This document shows positions 17,487 to 25,512 of a stretch of 64,000 nt of DNA, piece by piece; within the stretch, counting starts at the first letter, position 1, and each line of letters opens with the position of its first letter. The notes under the pieces were generated by a model. The model saw nothing but the letters and a program-made list of their open reading frames with translations. It had not been told where the DNA came from and searched no databases. The stretch comes from JBKPCD01 sp046727175. Its GTDB lineage: Bacteria > Acidobacteriota > Vicinamibacteria > Vicinamibacterales > 2-12-FULL-66-21. The translations under genes and the position numbers were made by a program. Location: assembly GCA_046727175.1 (NCBI GenBank), contig JBKPCD010000003.1:6616-70615 (forward strand), read 5' to 3'.

Positions 17487-18923
17487 GTGGCGCAGCCAAC
17501 TCCCGCTTTCGACGTTTCGCCTCCCCAACGCGAGGCTCCAACTCTCGAACGGCGACTCGGTCCGCTCGATGCGGCGGCGATTATCGTGTCCAACGTGATC
17601 GGCGGCGGCATCCTCTTCACACCACCGCTCATTGCGGCGAGCGTTCCGCGGCCGTGGTGGTTCCTCTCGACGTGGTTTGCCGGTGGCATTCTGGCATTCG
17701 CAGGTGCCATGGCGTACGCCGAGCTTGCGGCGTTACGGCCGCGTGCAGGTGGCGAATACGTGTACCTTCGCGCGGCGTACGGTCAGCTCGCGGCGTTCCT
17801 GACGGGCTGGACCTCCTTCGTCGCGGGTTTCTCCGGCGCCATTGCCACGAGCGCGGTCGTCCTTGCGGCGTACGTCGGCAGGTTCGTTCCGGGCGCCGAC
17901 GATGGAACGGCGCTGTTCGTGATTCCGCTTCCGTTCATCCCATTGACCATCTCGCGCCAGGCGATCGTGGCAGTGGCGGCGATTGCGCTCATGGCGTGGA
18001 TTCATCTGCGCGGTGTCGGTCCGGGACGGCTGATGACAAACGTCCTCGCCGCGCTCAAGGTTTCGGCACTCCTGATCTTCATCGCGTTGGGCCTGTCGAT
18101 CGGCGCAGGTGACTTTGGACATTTCGGGCGCGCGGCTGGTCCCGTTGCGGCTAGCGGTTGGTTGTTGGCCCTGATTCCGGTGATGTTCACCTACTCGGGC
18201 TGGAACGCGGCGGCTTACGTGGCTGAGGAAGTTCGCGAGCCAGGCCGGAACGTGCCGCTCGCGCTCGGTCTCGGAACACTCGCGGTCGTCGTCATCTACC
18301 TGCTCCTTAACGTGCTCTTTCTGTACGTGCTGCCCGTCGATCGACTCGGCCAGGTAAAGGGCAGCGTGCTCGACGTCATCGCCGATCGTCTTCTTGGTGT
18401 GCGCGCGGGCAACGTGATGGGGATCGTGTCAATTATCAGCATCGCCGCCAGCATCAGCGCGATGACGTTTGCAGGTCCTCGTGTCTACTACGCCATGGCG
18501 CGCGACGGGCTCTTCTTTCAGAGCGCCGCACGGATTCACCCGCGCTATCACACGCCGGCGGTGTCCATCATCGCGCAGGCCGTCTGGAGCTCGCTGCTCG
18601 TCCTCTGGGGTGGCGCCAATGCGCTGACGACGTATACAGGTTTTTCGGTTGTGTTGTTCGCCGGGATTGCCGTGGTGTCGGTCTTCGTGCTGCGAAGCCG
18701 CGAACCGGAGGCGCCGCGACCGTTCAGGGCGTGGGGCTATCCTGTTGCGCCTGCGATGTTCGCGATTGCGAGCCTCGCGATCGTCCTGAACGCACTCCGG
18801 GCGGATCTCGTCGTACCGCTGCGAACGTCCTCACCATGGGGACCTGCCGCCGCCGGCATCATGATCATCGCGCTCGGGATACCGTTCTACGCAGCGTTCC
18901 GACGAAAGAACCCTCAGATCTGA
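17487..18923 (+). CDS. APC-superfamily amino acid permease
   Basis: This 478-residue inner-membrane protein has about twelve hydrophobic segments and the APC signature near its N-terminus (AAAIIVSNVIGGGILFTPP), followed by AYAELAALRPRAGGEYVYLR, a hallmark of the family (unwound TM1 and the E/Y-rich TM2-3 region). Later segments include MFTYSGWNAAAYVAEEVREP. It likely carries amino acids or related cations in exchange for protons or another substrate; the exact substrate cannot be told. The start is GTG 17487. The C-terminus overlaps the end of the convergent minus-strand gene by 10 bp. Confidence 0.9.
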   Translation: MAQPTPAFDVSPPQREAPTLERRLGPLDAAAIIVSNVIGGGILFTPPLIAASVPRPWWFLSTWFAGGILAFAGAMAYAELAALRPRAGGEYVYLRAAYGQLAAFLTGWTSFVAGFSGAIATSAVVLAAYVGRFVPGADDGTALFVIPLPFIPLTISRQAIVAVAAIALMAWIHLRGVGPGRLMTNVLAALKVSALLIFIALGLSIGAGDFGHFGRAAGPVAASGWLLALIPVMFTYSGWNAAAYVAEEVREPGRNVPLALGLGTLAVVVIYLLLNVLFLYVLPVDRLGQVKGSVLDVIADRLLGVRAGNVMGIVSIISIAASISAMTFAGPRVYYAMARDGLFFQSAARIHPRYHTPAVSIIAQAVWSSLLVLWGGANALTTYTGFSVVLFAGIAVVSVFVLRSREPEAPRPFRAWGYPVAPAMFAIASLAIVLNALRADLVVPLRTSSPWGPAAAGIMIIALGIPFYAAFRRKNPQI

Positions 18924-19303
18924 TCTGCTCGTGCGGCGGACGGCCTATCGGTCATGAGAGCCCAGACCGTCAGCAACGCCAACGTCCCATCTGACGCGGC
19001 AAAGAGCAGAAACGACGTCGGCGACCCCCGGAGCCAGTAATCGAGGAGGAACGCACACGCGCCGGCGCCTTTCAGCAGCGGACCCATCACCCACATGTAC
19101 CCGCGGTAGCGGACCGGATCACGCCATGGCAGGTAGTACCCCACACCCACCGCGATGAGGAACACCCCATTGAGGTCGGAGAAGATGCGTGGGTGCGCTG
19201 GTTCGACGCCGAAGATTGCGGCGAGACGATCGCCCGCGAGCAATAAAAAGGCCCCTACGACTGAATCGTAGAGGCCTGAGATGCATGCGAGGACCGCAAT
19301 CAC
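18914..19303 (-). CDS. Small four-helix membrane protein, function unknown
   Basis: This 129-residue protein is almost entirely hydrophobic, with four likely membrane helices at about 3-28, 42-60, 70-92 and 98-115. Between helices there are short polar turns (for example LPWRDPVRYRGY). It has no recognisable catalytic motif. It starts only 10 bp after the stop of the PEGA-domain gene on the same strand and is probably co-transcribed with it. The tail overlaps the permease gene end to end. Confidence 0.7.
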   Translation of the reverse strand: MIAVLACISGLYDSVVGAFLLLAGDRLAAIFGVEPAHPRIFSDLNGVFLIAVGVGYYLPWRDPVRYRGYMWVMGPLLKGAGACAFLLDYWLRGSPTSFLLFAASDGTLALLTVWALMTDRPSAARADQI

Positions 19304-19313
19304 GCGCAGAGGG

Positions 19314-20291
19314 TTACTGGATCCGCTTCAGCTCACCCTTGTAGGTCACCGTCTCGCCCGGAGCCACGAGCACATCGAACTGCGCTGGCTCGTAGCCGTC
19401 GGCCTTGATTTCGATCTTGTGACCGCCGGACTCGATCCCGAGCTTCTGGAACACGCCGTCGAAGCTGTCGACCTCGCCGACGAAGTACCCATCGACGAAC
19501 ACCTGCGCGTTGCGCGGCTTGATCTTCAATCGCAGGGAGCCCGTCTCCAGCACGGACTGACTATACCCCCCGCTACCGCCATATCCGTAACCGCCGTACC
19601 CGTAACCGCCGTACCCGTAACCGTTGTATCCGTATCCTCCGTAGTAGCCAGGAGCGTAGCCGCCGTACCAGAACGGATCGTAGTAGAGGAAGCCAAGCCC
19701 GTAACCGTACCCGGATCCCCAGAAGCCGTACGGATAGTAGTAGTGCCCCGGATAGTAAGTCACCCCGCCGCCGTTACCGGGGTACACGCTGCCACGCTCG
19801 ACCGCCTGGCCGGTGACAGGTCGTCCATCGCGAGGCCGGCTGTAAGCCGGGACTGCGGCACGTTCAGGCACGGAGCTGTCGCCGTTTGCGACCGCCGACT
19901 GCGCACCGGCCGGCCTCGCGCTGGCAGCGGTGGATCCGTCGCCACGCGAGCCACGGGGCACCGCGTGGCCTATGCTGCCGTCGTCACCGCTGCGTCGTGG
20001 AGGTGCAGCCCGTTCCGCGGCCGAACCAGAGGAGTGGCCGGGAGCCGTGGACGTTGGCGCCGAGCTGGAGCCGGACGAGGATGGGGTGGAGGAGGAACCC
20101 ATCGACCCGCCGCCTGACGCTCCGCCGCCTGCTGCGCCGCCACCGCCACCACCACCCCCGCCGCCCCTCGGCTCGGCCGAGCCCGTCGAGCCTGCTCCGG
20201 CGGGCCGCTCGCGCTGCGCCAACGCCGGCAGCACGGCCACGGCTAGTAAGACCGCGACCAGAGCGCCGATCCTAAATTCTTGACGTCTCAT
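19314..20291 (-). CDS. Exported Gly/Tyr-rich PEGA-domain protein
   Basis: The frame extends to 20537, but ATG 20291 with GGAGGAG before it gives a proper signal peptide (hydrophobic GALVAVLLAVAVLPALA). The 325-residue protein has a Gly/Ser-rich low-complexity region from about 37 to 150 (including a run of ten glycines). A Tyr/Gly-rich region follows at about 175-250 with GYGYGG units, encoded by a 15-bp tandem repeat near 19580-19630. A C-terminal PEGA domain covers about 258-325 (LRLKIKPRNAQVFVDGYFVG, GGHKIEIKADGYEP). PEGA domains are found on surface-layer or envelope proteins. The aromatic repeats suggest an envelope-associated or adhesive structural role, which is an inference. Confidence 0.85.
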   Translation of the reverse strand: MRRQEFRIGALVAVLLAVAVLPALAQRERPAGAGSTGSAEPRGGGGGGGGGGAAGGGASGGGSMGSSSTPSSSGSSSAPTSTAPGHSSGSAAERAAPPRRSGDDGSIGHAVPRGSRGDGSTAASARPAGAQSAVANGDSSVPERAAVPAYSRPRDGRPVTGQAVERGSVYPGNGGGVTYYPGHYYYPYGFWGSGYGYGLGFLYYDPFWYGGYAPGYYGGYGYNGYGYGGYGYGGYGYGGSGGYSQSVLETGSLRLKIKPRNAQVFVDGYFVGEVDSFDGVFQKLGIESGGHKIEIKADGYEPAQFDVLVAPGETVTYKGELKRIQ

Positions 20292-20475
20292 CACGGCTCC
20301 TCCGGAATCTCTGGGAAGATTCCCAACGGACGCAAAAGCAACAGATCTGCCAGGTGAGGCATTGTGGTTTGGCGCCGTTTCGCCACATTCTACTCCCCAG
20401 GAGCACGTGGGTGCGTCTCTTTCTGAGTGCAATCGTCCGAAGCCTGTGACACAGGCCAGCGCCGGCAGGCCGATA

Positions 20476-20590
20476 GTCCCGTAGTTCGGTGGCTCGGTAC
20501 CGGCCGAATTCGCTCGATGTCCAGCCCACTTAACCACTCTCGTCGAACGGTTGACGAAAGCGGGCTACCGAGCCGCGGATCCACCGGCTC
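20476..20590. repeat. Inverted 8-mer arrays in the gap upstream of hslV
   Basis: The 308-bp gap 20292-20599 contains no gene. Eight-base units TAGTCCCG, TAGTTCGG and TGGCTCGG run from 20476, followed by TACC. A partly reverse-complementary stretch (CTACCGAG, CCGCGGAT, CCACCGG) lies near 20564-20587. The same CTCGGTAG-type unit recurs inside the glycosyltransferase gene at 47360-47399. A short inverted repeat (GGAATC/GATTCC) also lies in the PEGA gene leader. Confidence 0.5.
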
Positions 20591-20599
20591 TGTTGGTAA

Positions 20600-21151
20600 A
20601 TGATAGACTCGAAAAAAGTGTCGCTCTTGCTTGCCACGACCGTTCTTGCAGTGCGTCACCGCGACGCGGCGGTGATGGCAAGCGACGGGCAGGTCACCTT
20701 CGGAGACACAGTCGTCAAGCAACGCGCGCGAAAGATCAGAAAACTCTACAACGACCGGATCCTGGCCGGGTTTGCGGGATCCGCGGCGGACTCGTTTGCG
20801 CTCTTTGCGCGCTTCGAGGCGAAGCTCGAACAGTATCGCGGCAACCTGGAGCGCTCGGCGGTCGAGCTCGCGAAGGACTGGCGCACCGATCGGCTGCTGC
20901 GCCGGCTCGAGGCGATGCTGATCGTCATGGACACGAAGCTGACCTATCTGCTCTCGGGCAATGGAGATCTCATCGAGCCCGACGATGGGATCATTGCGAT
21001 CGGATCGGGGGGCGCCTACGCGATGGCGGCGGCCAAGGCGCTCGCGAAACACACCGAGCTGGGGGCCCGACAGATCGCCGAGCAGTCGATGACGATCGCC
21101 GCGGGGATTTGCATCTACACCAACGCCACTATCACGATCGAAGAACTGTGA
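20600..21151 (+). CDS. hslV: ATP-dependent protease subunit HslV
   Basis: HslV forms the double-hexamer peptidase chamber of the HslUV protease. The core is clear: TTVLAVRHRDAAVMASDGQV, KQRARKIRKLYNDRILAGFAG, LLSGNGDLIEPDDGIIAIGS and GGAYAMAAAKAL. The catalytic N-terminal threonine corresponds to T13, so with the ATG at 20600 there is a 12-residue leader (MIDSKKVSLLLA) that must be removed; GTG 20618 would shorten it. Total length is 183 residues. hslU begins 6 bp downstream. In Bacillus-type clusters hslV directly follows xerC; here 13.7 kb separates them. Confidence 0.94.
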   Translation: MIDSKKVSLLLATTVLAVRHRDAAVMASDGQVTFGDTVVKQRARKIRKLYNDRILAGFAGSAADSFALFARFEAKLEQYRGNLERSAVELAKDWRTDRLLRRLEAMLIVMDTKLTYLLSGNGDLIEPDDGIIAIGSGGAYAMAAAKALAKHTELGARQIAEQSMTIAAGICIYTNATITIEEL

Positions 21152-21157
21152 CACGGA

Positions 21158-22540
21158 ATGCCGATCTACCTTTCCGAGACGACGGTCTCGACCGCTGAAT
21201 CGTTGACACCGCGGCAGATCGTCAGCGAGCTCGACAAGCACGTCATCGGTCAGACCAAGGCGAAGCGGGCCGTGGCAATCGCGCTGCGGAACCGGACCCG
21301 CAGACAGAAGCTCCCGCCGGAGCTTGCCGAAGAGATCGCGCCGAAGAACATCCTGATGATCGGGCCGACTGGTGTCGGGAAGACCGAGATCGCGCGGCGA
21401 CTGGCGCGCCTTGCGCAGTCGCCGTTCATCAAAGTCGAGGCGTCGAAGTTCACCGAGGTCGGCTACGTCGGCCGAGACGTCGAGTCGATGGTCCGCGATC
21501 TCGTCGAGCTCGCAGTTGACATGATTCGCGAGGAGCGCCTCGCCGAAGTTCAAGGCAAGGCGAAACAGGCCGCCGAGGAGCGACTCCTCGACTTGCTGCT
21601 GCCGCCGCTTCCGCCCGCGCCTGACTACGACGATCAGGGGGCGACGATCCGCGACCAGGCGCAACGTACTCGCGAGAAGCTGCGGGACCAGCTGCGCGAC
21701 GGCCGGCTCGATCAGAAGCAGGTCGAGATCGATGTCCGCGAGAAGACGTTCCCGTCGTTCGAGATCATCGCCGGATCGTCGGTCGAAGAAGTTGACATCA
21801 ATGTGAAGGACATGCTTCCCGGTTTGTTCCAGGGACGCACGAAGAAACGAAAGCTGCGGGTTCCGGAGGCGCTCGACGCGCTCGCGCAGGAAGAGCAGCA
21901 GAAGCTGATCGACATGGAGACCATCGCGCGCGCCGCCGTCGAGCGCGTGCAGCAGGCCGGCATCATCTTCATCGACGAGATCGACAAGGTTGCTGGGCGG
22001 GAGAGCGGACACGGACCAGACGTCAGCCGCGAGGGCGTTCAACGCGACATTCTGCCGATCGTAGAAGGGACGACCGTCAACACCAAGTACGGCATGGTGA
22101 AAACGGATCACATCCTTTTCATTGCAGCGGGCGCGTTCCACGTATCCAAACCGTCTGACCTGATTCCGGAGCTGCAGGGGCGCTTTCCAATTCGCGTCGA
22201 GCTCGAGCCGCTTGGGCGCGAGGATTTCGTCCGCATCCTGACGGAGCCAAAGAGCGCGTTAATCAAGCAGTACACGGCGCTTCTCTCGACCGAGGGCCTC
22301 ACACTCCGCTTCACGGACGACGCGATCGGGCGCATTGCGGATTTCGCGACGCTCGTCAACGAGCGCACCGAGAACATCGGCGCGCGACGGCTGCACACGG
22401 TCATGGAGAAGCTGCTCGACGACGTGTCGTTCGATGCGCCCGACATGACCGACGGCGCGGTCACGATCGACGCCGGTTACGTCGAACGCATGCTTGCCGA
22501 CGTCGTCCGCAACGAAGATCTGTCACGGTATGTCCTCTGA
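21158..22540 (+). CDS. hslU: HslU ATPase subunit of the HslUV protease
   Basis: HslU is the AAA+ unfoldase that feeds substrates to HslV. The 460-residue protein shows LTPRQIVSELDKHVIGQTKA, Walker A in GPTGVGKTEIARRLA, the pore-loop region EVGYVGRDVESMVRDL, a family-specific I-domain (about 110-240) with FPGL-like VDINVKDMLPGLFQGR, Walker B IIFIDEIDKVAG, and sensor motifs in LIPELQGRFPIRVEL. The C-terminus ends LSRYVL, close to the usual HslU tail that docks into HslV. Length and order match the family. The next gene starts 3 bp after the stop. Confidence 0.96.
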   Translation: MPIYLSETTVSTAESLTPRQIVSELDKHVIGQTKAKRAVAIALRNRTRRQKLPPELAEEIAPKNILMIGPTGVGKTEIARRLARLAQSPFIKVEASKFTEVGYVGRDVESMVRDLVELAVDMIREERLAEVQGKAKQAAEERLLDLLLPPLPPAPDYDDQGATIRDQAQRTREKLRDQLRDGRLDQKQVEIDVREKTFPSFEIIAGSSVEEVDINVKDMLPGLFQGRTKKRKLRVPEALDALAQEEQQKLIDMETIARAAVERVQQAGIIFIDEIDKVAGRESGHGPDVSREGVQRDILPIVEGTTVNTKYGMVKTDHILFIAAGAFHVSKPSDLIPELQGRFPIRVELEPLGREDFVRILTEPKSALIKQYTALLSTEGLTLRFTDDAIGRIADFATLVNERTENIGARRLHTVMEKLLDDVSFDAPDMTDGAVTIDAGYVERMLADVVRNEDLSRYVL

Positions 22541-22543
22541 GGA

Positions 22544-23911
22544 ATGACTTCATTCGAGCGTGATCAATCCCGCCGTCTCGGGATTCCGGTGCTCCTGATC
22601 GTCACCCTGACTGCGAGTGGCTGCGGCAAGAAGGGGGATCCCCTGGCGCCGCTTCGCCTCGTTCCGTCTGCGGTGACGGAGATCTCGGTGCGGCAGGTCG
22701 GCAACGAGGTGCAGCTGAAATTCGTGCTGCCCACGACGAATCTCAACGGGCCCGGTCGAATCGATCTGGACCGTGTCGAGATTTACGCGATGACGGTCGC
22801 GCCCGGCGTGGCTCCACCGAATCGCGACCTCTTGACGAAGGGTCACGTTGTCGGCGCTATTTCCGTGAAGCCACCGCCTCCGCCAGGAGAGCAGCCGGAA
22901 GACGCGGAGCCCGACAAGCGACCGGGACCTGGCGATCATGTCTCGTTCGCCGAGAAACTGACGCCGGAGAAACTGAAACCAGAGGCGATAAATCCTGCCA
23001 CCGAAGACCGGGGCTCGCGGGGAGGGGCTCGGGGCTCGAGTCCTTCACCAGCAACGGAACCGCCGGACCAGAAGCCTGGTGCGGCCGGAACCCCCCAGAC
23101 GCCGGCGTCAAAGCCCGAGGTCCAGACTCCGAAATCAGAGACACAAACACCGAAACCCGAACCGGGGGCTACCAACCCGCAGCCCGCCGTCGCAAACCCC
23201 GAATCCCGAACCCCGAACCCCGAACCGCAAGCGACAGCGAACTATCCAACGCGGGTCTATTCGGTACGCGGCATTTCAAAGGGTGGACGGCCGGGTCAGA
23301 CCTCGACGCGGGTCGTCGTTCCGGTGGTGCCGCCGCCGGCGCCCCCAACGGGGCTGGACGCGCGCGTCGGCGAACGTGCGCTCACGCTCGCATGGACCCC
23401 GCCCGTCGCCGAGCCCGGCGGGCCGGCTCTCGCCTTCAACGTGTATCGCGCGGCTTCGGACTCTTCGCCGTTGAACGCTTCGCCCGTAACCGCGCCGACG
23501 TTCGACTATCCCTCGGTCGAGTTCGAAAAGGAGCAGTGCTTCGTCGTTCGCGCTATTGCGACCGTCCAGAACGTCAGCCTCGAGAGCGAGGCCTCGGCCA
23601 CGAAGTGCATCACGCCGCATGATACGTTTCCTCCGGCGCCGCCGAAGGGGCTGAGTGCCGTGTCGCCGCCGGGATCGATCCAACTGACGTGGGATGCCAA
23701 TACGGAAGCGGACCTGGCGGGATACAGGGTCTTGCGTGCCGACGCGCCCGGTGAGACACTTCGCCCGCTGACCCCCGAGCCCATTCATGACGCGTCGTTC
23801 AACGATCAGAACATCAAGCCGGGAGTCTCGTACGAATATGCAGTCATCGCGATCGACCGAAATGGCAACGCGAGTGCGCCCTCCCAGCGGCTTGCAGTGA
23901 CGGCGCGATGA
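22544..23911 (+). CDS. Fibronectin type III lipoprotein with repeat-derived Pro-rich linker
   Basis: The 455-residue protein has a lipoprotein signal (VLLIVTLTASGC, then GKKGDPLAPLR, a common start among small envelope lipoproteins). The first beta-sandwich-like domain (about 45-115) is followed by a long Pro/Glu/Thr/Lys linker at roughly 117-240. Two fibronectin type III domains complete it (about 265-355 and 360-455, with PPAPPTGLDARVGERALTLA and FPPAPPKGLSAVSPPGSIQL). The linker contains codons built from heptamer repeats at 23011-23038 and 23195-23229. It probably sits in the outer membrane and binds other envelope proteins or glycans. It overlaps the next gene as ATGA. Confidence 0.85.
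   Translation: MTSFERDQSRRLGIPVLLIVTLTASGCGKKGDPLAPLRLVPSAVTEISVRQVGNEVQLKFVLPTTNLNGPGRIDLDRVEIYAMTVAPGVAPPNRDLLTKGHVVGAISVKPPPPPGEQPEDAEPDKRPGPGDHVSFAEKLTPEKLKPEAINPATEDRGSRGGARGSSPSPATEPPDQKPGAAGTPQTPASKPEVQTPKSETQTPKPEPGATNPQPAVANPESRTPNPEPQATANYPTRVYSVRGISKGGRPGQTSTRVVVPVVPPPAPPTGLDARVGERALTLAWTPPVAEPGGPALAFNVYRAASDSSPLNASPVTAPTFDYPSVEFEKEQCFVVRAIATVQNVSLESEASATKCITPHDTFPPAPPKGLSAVSPPGSIQLTWDANTEADLAGYRVLRADAPGETLRPLTPEPIHDASFNDQNIKPGVSYEYAVIAIDRNGNASAPSQRLAVTAR
23011..23038. repeat. In-gene heptamer array (GGGCTCG units)
   Basis: Four units GGGCTCG, CGGGGAG, GGGCTCG, GGGCTCG follow without gaps and are translated in frame within the Pro-rich linker of the fibronectin III lipoprotein. 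Confidence 0.6.
23195..23229. repeat. In-gene heptamer array (AACCCCG units)
   Basis: Five units AACCCCG, AATCCCG, AACCCCG, AACCCCG, AACCGCA are contiguous and encode part of the Asn/Pro/Glu-rich linker of the lipoprotein. Confidence 0.65.
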
Positions 23912-24690
23912 AACATTACTACCGAATCGAGCACAAGAACGAGCCCCGCTACGTCGTCGCGGAAGACGGTTCCTGGCGACTGCTGCAGGGGAATCCCTTT
24001 GGGGATCACGCGGCCGGCGAAGCAATCGCTTCGGACAACGTGAGGCTCCTGTCGCCGGTGGAGCCCTCCAAGATCGTTGCCGTGGGCCGCAATTATCGGG
24101 ATCACGCCGCTGAACTGAACAACCCGGTTCCGGTCGAGCCGCTGATCTTTCTCAAGCCTTCGACAGCAGTCATCGGTCCCGGCGATCTCATCGTCATTCC
24201 GCCGGACGCGGGCCGCGTCGATCACGAAGCCGAAGTAGGAGTTGTCATCGGAGCACGCGCGTGGCGCGTTCGCGAAGAGGACGCGCATCGCCATGTCTTC
24301 GGGATCACGTGCGTGAACGACGTGACCGCTCGCGATCTGCAGAAGAAGGATGTCCAGTTCACGCGCGCGAAAGGGTTCGATTCGTTTGCGCCGATCGGAC
24401 CGTGCATCGCGACCGGACTCGACTATCGCTTGGCGTCGGGCCTGACAGTCGAAGGCTGGGTGAACGGCGTGCGCCGCCAGGCGTCCTCGACGCGCGAGCT
24501 GATCTTCTCGATCGACCGGCTGATCGCGTTCATCTCTGCCGTCATGACGCTCTTGCCGGGCGACGTCATCGCAACGGGCACGCCGGCCGGGGTTGGCCCG
24601 CTCGTGGCCCGAGACCGAGTGACCATCAAGGTCGAAGGCGTCGGTGAGCTGACGAACACAGTGGCGCAGGCGATCGCTGGGCGGAGATAA
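23908..24690 (+). CDS. Fumarylacetoacetate hydrolase (FAH) family protein
   Basis: FAH-fold enzymes cleave or decarboxylate beta-diketo acids using a divalent metal. The 260-residue protein contains the conserved lead-in PSKIVAVGRNYRDHAAEL, FLKPSTAVIGPGD, the metal-binding acidic motif DHEAEVGVVIG, GITCVNDVTARDLQ, KGFDSFAPIGPCI and the closing LLPGDVIATGTPAGVG. The N-terminal 50 residues form the small cap found in this group. Substrate could be acylpyruvate, a homoprotocatechuate intermediate or oxaloacetate; the sequence does not tell. It is in a plus-strand run with the preceding lipoprotein. Confidence 0.92.
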   Translation: MKHYYRIEHKNEPRYVVAEDGSWRLLQGNPFGDHAAGEAIASDNVRLLSPVEPSKIVAVGRNYRDHAAELNNPVPVEPLIFLKPSTAVIGPGDLIVIPPDAGRVDHEAEVGVVIGARAWRVREEDAHRHVFGITCVNDVTARDLQKKDVQFTRAKGFDSFAPIGPCIATGLDYRLASGLTVEGWVNGVRRQASSTRELIFSIDRLIAFISAVMTLLPGDVIATGTPAGVGPLVARDRVTIKVEGVGELTNTVAQAIAGRR

Positions 24691-24702
24691 TGAAAGGTGA
24701 AC

Positions 24703-24758
24703 GGCTCCAGGCTCTTGGCTCATGGCCTGCAGCCCAGAGCCCTAAGCCTAGAGCCGAC
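24703..24758. repeat. Inverted heptamer array, eight units in phase
   Basis: Four units GGCTCCA, GGCTCTT, GGCTCAT, GGCCTGC are followed at once by four units AGCCCAG, AGCCCTA, AGCCTAG, AGCCGAC. The second half is the degenerate reverse complement of the first. It fills most of the 90-bp gap between the FAH and aldolase genes, 22 bp before the aldolase ATG. Confidence 0.75.
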
Positions 24759-24780
24759 CACGTAAACTCGGAGATCCACC

Positions 24781-25443
24781 ATGAAACTCTTCATTGACAC
24801 CGGCAACCTCAAGGAAGTCGAGAGCCTCGTCCCGCTCGGGATCATCGATGGCATCACCACGAATCCGTCGCTGCTCGCGAAGGAAGGTGGAGACTACCGG
24901 GCCATCCTGAAGAAGATCTGCCAGATCGTGAAAGGTCCGACGAGCGCCGAAGTCGTCGCGACCGATGCCGAAGGCATGATTCGGGAAGGACGCGATCTCG
25001 CCTCGATCGATCAGCACATCGTCGTGAAGGTCCCATTTACGAAGGAGGGCGTGAAGGCCTGTCGCGCGCTGTCATCGGAAGGGAAGCGCGTGAACGTCAC
25101 GCTCGTGTTCTCGCCGACGCAGGCGTTGCTCGCCGCGAAAGTTGGCGCCACGTACGTGAGCCCGTTCATCGGCCGGCTCGATGACATCTCGACGCACGGG
25201 ATGAACCTCATTGCGGAGATCGTCGAGATCTTCGGCAACTACGACTTTTCGACCGAAGTGCTCGTCGCCTCCGTGCGCCATCCGATGCACGTCGTCGAAG
25301 CCGCGCGGCTTGGTGCTGACATCTGCACGTGCCCGGCGGCCGTGATCGAATCCATGTTCCGGCATCCCCTCACGGACGTCGGACTCGAGCGCTTCCTCAA
25401 GGATTGGGAGAAGGCCCAGGCCGTGGCGTCCGGAACGCGGTAG
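24781..25443 (+). CDS. fsa: Transaldolase / fructose-6-phosphate aldolase family
   Basis: This 220-residue class I aldolase belongs to the short TalC/MipB subgroup, which interconverts sugar phosphates of the pentose phosphate pathway or cleaves fructose 6-phosphate. It opens MKLFIDTGNLKEVESL with ITTNPSLLAKEGGD, and has the Schiff-base lysine K83 in IVVKVPFTKEG. Further motifs are KRVNVTLVFSPTQALLAAK, YVSPFIGRLDDI, EVLVASVRHPMHV and ADICTCPAAVIESMFRHPLT. Length and motifs are normal. The choice between transaldolase and FSA activity cannot be settled from sequence by eye. Confidence 0.9.
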   Translation: MKLFIDTGNLKEVESLVPLGIIDGITTNPSLLAKEGGDYRAILKKICQIVKGPTSAEVVATDAEGMIREGRDLASIDQHIVVKVPFTKEGVKACRALSSEGKRVNVTLVFSPTQALLAAKVGATYVSPFIGRLDDISTHGMNLIAEIVEIFGNYDFSTEVLVASVRHPMHVVEAARLGADICTCPAAVIESMFRHPLTDVGLERFLKDWEKAQAVASGTR

Positions 25444-25458
25444 CGGGTGACTCCGGCC

Positions 25459-25507
25459 GTGGTGTCCGGCTCGGGCCGGATGATGTAGAGTCCGGCTTCA
25501 GCCGGAC
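25459..25507. repeat. REP-like palindrome doublet
   Basis: TCCGGC, TCGG, GCCGGA (25465-25480) is preceded by GTGG. A perfect 18-bp copy, GTCCGGCT and AGCCGGAC around TC (25490-25507), is preceded by GTAG at 25485-25488. The doublet fills the gap before the carboxyltransferase gene, ending 5 bp before its ATG. Confidence 0.8.
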
Positions 25508-25512
25508 CGCTG

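Noticed and set aside
20390..22141. Long open frame antisense to hslV-hslU
   Set aside because: It spans two real genes and a gap and has no domain support.
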